In this document: positions 62,421 to 64,000 of the stretch, in pieces
Layout: each line of letters starts with the position of its first letter
Numbering within the stretch: position 1 is the stretch's first letter
Assembly (NCBI RefSeq): GCF_031846305.1
Contig: NZ_JAVRHY010000012.1
Location: 19,430 to 83,429, forward strand
Length of the DNA stretch: 64,000 nt
Origin: Spectribacter acetivorans
Lineage (GTDB): Bacteria > Pseudomonadota > Gammaproteobacteria > Nevskiales > Salinisphaeraceae
Direction of reading: 5' to 3'
The notes under the pieces: generated by a model
Database searches by the model: none
What the model was told of the DNA's origin: nothing
Seen by the model: only the letters and a program-made list of their open reading frames with translations
Made by a program: the position numbers and the translations under genes

Positions 62421-63593
62421 ATGGTAAACGCAGCGCACACGGGCCAGAACGGCTGGACCAGCCGAATCCGGTCGGAACTGACGCGCGGATTTCCCGGGCT
62501 TGTATTCGGTGACTCGGAAATCGAAAGCCGTTTCCGGCGAGACTACTTTCAAGCCGGGGTTCGTTATCGAATCCTGATGCTGGCGCTGGGTATCGTGATT
62601 CTCGTGGCCACCGTTGTGCCGCAGACATTGCTCAGCGTGCCGCCCGAGGTGCGTGACGTTTCGCTGCCGTTGCAGCTTTTCGTCATCCTGCCGGCGCTGG
62701 CTATCAGTCTGGTAATCACCGCGGCTCGTGGTCTGCAGCGCTACTCGGGTTTCGCAATCTTTGCCACCGGAATCCTGATCGGGCTGGCCGTGATGCGGAT
62801 GCGCATCGTCGCCCACGGGGCGGATTATGACGTGCCGATGGAATATATCGCAGTCATTGTCGTATCCGCCGGTTTTCTGGGGCGCATGCGCGGCAGAAAA
62901 CTGCTGGTACTGGCCCTGTTGCTGGTCCTGATCCTGGTCGGCGGGGAAGTTCTCTATCTGCCAGCCGACCTCGAGGATTTCTACCGGGTCGGCGCCAATC
63001 TGACCCTGATCGCGATGAGCTGCATCGGCACCTATGCCTACGAGCACGCCATGCGACTGAACTGGCTCAATGCCACCCTGCTTGAGCAGCTTTCCACGCA
63101 GGATCCTCTCACCGGTCTGCCGAACAGGCGCGCTCTCGAAACCGCACTGCGGCAGCACCTGCGCCACGCCACACGCCATCAGTGTGTCATCGGGCTGGCA
63201 ATCGTGGATCTGGACTATTTCAAGCTGTACAACGACAACTACGGTCACCTGGCAGGTGATGACTGCCTGCGTCAGGTGGCCGAAGTTCTGCAGAAATCAG
63301 CGCGCCGCCCGCTGGATTGCTGCGGCCGTTTCGGCGGCGAAGAGTTCGTCGTGGCGTGGATCGGCAACGACCCGGCGGAAATGCAGAGCATGGCCGAACT
63401 GTTGCTTGACCGCGTCCGGGCGCTGGATATCAGACACGGCATTACGCCGGCCGCCGACTCGATTACCGCCAGTGCCGGTTTGTTCACGATCATCCCGGAC
63501 AAATCGACGTCACTGGAATACGTGATGGAAATGGCGGACCGCATGCTTTATGCCGCCAAGGCAGCCGGGAGGGATCGGGTGGTCACCGAATGA
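62421..63593 (+). CDS. Membrane-bound diguanylate cyclase (GGDEF)
   Basis: A 390-residue protein: about six membrane helices (residues 50-230) forming an unnamed sensor region, then a GGDEF domain. The active site is GRFGGEEF, with substrate segments QDPLTGLPNRRALE and DLDYFKLYNDNYGH. An inhibitory I-site RPLD lies five residues before the GGEEF. It should make cyclic di-GMP. ATG at 62421 has a GGGAAG site; a GTG at 62361 would add 20 residues. Confidence 0.9.
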   Translation: MVNAAHTGQNGWTSRIRSELTRGFPGLVFGDSEIESRFRRDYFQAGVRYRILMLALGIVILVATVVPQTLLSVPPEVRDVSLPLQLFVILPALAISLVITAARGLQRYSGFAIFATGILIGLAVMRMRIVAHGADYDVPMEYIAVIVVSAGFLGRMRGRKLLVLALLLVLILVGGEVLYLPADLEDFYRVGANLTLIAMSCIGTYAYEHAMRLNWLNATLLEQLSTQDPLTGLPNRRALETALRQHLRHATRHQCVIGLAIVDLDYFKLYNDNYGHLAGDDCLRQVAEVLQKSARRPLDCCGRFGGEEFVVAWIGNDPAEMQSMAELLLDRVRALDIRHGITPAADSITASAGLFTIIPDKSTSLEYVMEMADRMLYAAKAAGRDRVVTE

Positions 63594-63653
63594 CATTAAC
63601 CTGTCCAGTGAGGTATGACTGCGGAGGCGCAAGTCGGTAATGCGTCCGTTGTT

Positions 63654-63670
63654 TGGTCAGATTGTGACCA
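63654..63670. promoter_or_regulatory. Perfect short palindrome TGGTCA-N5-TGACCA
   Basis: An isolated 6+5+6 inverted repeat in the gap after the GGDEF gene. It could be a protein-binding site or chance; no adjacent gene start supports an operator role. Confidence 0.3.
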
Positions 63671-63718
63671 TGAGCTAATGCCGGGCGGCAACAGGTAAGC
63701 AAATGCTTGCGCGCGGGT

Positions 63719-63887
63719 GTTTCAGTACGGTGTCGGCGTTCTGCCGGGGAATACGCGGCCGCCACGCCGGCGTGCCCACCTGGGTGAAGCAGCTTCAATG
63801 AGGCCCCGGCGTTCTGCCGGGGAATGCGTCGACGGTCCCGAAACGTGCGTCCCGGTTACTACCCGCTTCAATGAGGCCCCGGCGTTC
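63719..63887 (-). CRISPR. CRISPR remnant, three repeats and two spacers
   Basis: Repeat units lie at 63719-63752, 63792-63825 and 63865-63887, an exact 73-base period with two 39-base spacers (63753-63791, 63826-63864). The middle unit is complete (34 bases) and contains a 7-bp stem CCCCGGC/GCCGGGG. The first unit matches only in its last 19 bases plus scattered positions; the third is cut after 23 bases. Read on the minus strand the unit ends ATTGAAGC, like the ATTGAAAC tag of type I/III repeats. No cas gene is in the window. Confidence 0.78.
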
Positions 63888-63892
63888 GGGTT

Positions 63893-64000
63893 CTACCCCG
63901 TTTCCGCGGACGGGTTGGAAACGTCTAAAAGCTTCTGATCCTGCTTGGCGACTCGGCGTCGCATTCGTGGGTTGTGGAATCGCTCAATGTAGTCGAACAC
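63893..64000 (-). mobile_element. IS3-family transposase, C-terminal end (partial)
   Basis: The minus strand encodes 35 residues from the window edge to a TAG at 63895-63893: VFDYIERFHNPRMRRRVAKQ, then DQKLLDVSNPSAETG. YIERFHNP is the C-terminal mark of IS3-type DDE (rve) transposases. The gene starts beyond the window. Its stop is six bases from the truncated third CRISPR-type repeat, so the element probably interrupts the array. Canonical TG..CA ends are not visible at the junction. Confidence 0.75.

Overview
The window is a chromosomal segment of a high-GC gammaproteobacterium. The evidence is the gene order: atpBEFHAGDC runs into glmU and glmS, and there is a yicC-gmk-rpoZ-spoT-(ridA)-recG block, a bioBFHD block, and a cox cluster with SURF1, ctaA and ctaB. 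Many proteins carry acidic stretches, which would suit a moderately halophilic member of a Chromatiales/Ectothiorhodospiraceae-like or Wenzhouxiangella-like group. I cannot fix the genus from sequence alone. No rRNA or tRNA gene was seen. Most of the window is housekeeping; the accessory material is a set of small repeats and mobile remnants.

Layout, left half. 1-6186: F1Fo ATP synthase operon (atpB cut by the window edge). 6289-9565: glmU and glmS, amino-sugar supply for the cell wall. 9644-13199: small membrane protein, a Na+/solute symporter with its small DUF4212 partner (minus strand), and a Gfo/Idh/MocA oxidoreductase. 13196-18101 (minus): xthA, a DUF559 nuclease flanked by palindromes, prlC, a GIDE/EF-hand membrane protein and lemA. 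18184-22147: glutathione-reductase-like flavoprotein, a 273-bp MITE-like element, an esterase lipoprotein, and a PA2779/PA2778-type pair. 22240-30594: gpmA, then yicC-gmk-rpoZ, a terminator, and the translationally coupled spoT-M28 peptidase-ridA-recG. 30602-32458 (minus): corA and comF.

Layout, right half. 32534-36244: bioB-bioF-bioH-bioD behind a candidate BirA operator; bioC is absent. 36360-44269: DUF2244 protein, coxB, coxA, small assembly protein, coxC, DUF2909, SURF1, a thioredoxin-fold protein, ctaA and ctaB, i.e. an aa3-type cytochrome c oxidase with heme A synthesis; ctaG (Cox11) is absent. 44273-49816: lytic transglycosylase-like lipoprotein, cysJ, cysI, a 3-methyladenine glycosylase-like gene and DoxX. 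50009-55454 (minus): sat, fur, dihydroorotase, a ZnuD-like receptor and a small His/Cys protein behind a candidate Zur box. 55510-61971: acyl-CoA ligase, a divergent NarL-type two-component pair and a second TonB-dependent receptor. 62421-63593: GGDEF diguanylate cyclase. 63719-64000: a three-repeat CRISPR remnant abutting the 3' end of an IS3-family transposase gene.

How the parts connect: ATP synthase and cytochrome oxidase give aerobic energy metabolism; sat, cysJ and cysI give sulfate activation and sulfite reduction; the bio genes give biotin under probable BirA control; two TonB receptors, Fur and a Zur-like site give metal uptake control. The least ordinary features are the CRISPR remnant truncated next to an IS3 gene, the nested-hairpin MITE that supplies the stop codon of the gene before it, heptanucleotide arrays (one intergenic, two inside bioF), and the DUF559 nuclease bracketed by two perfect palindromes.
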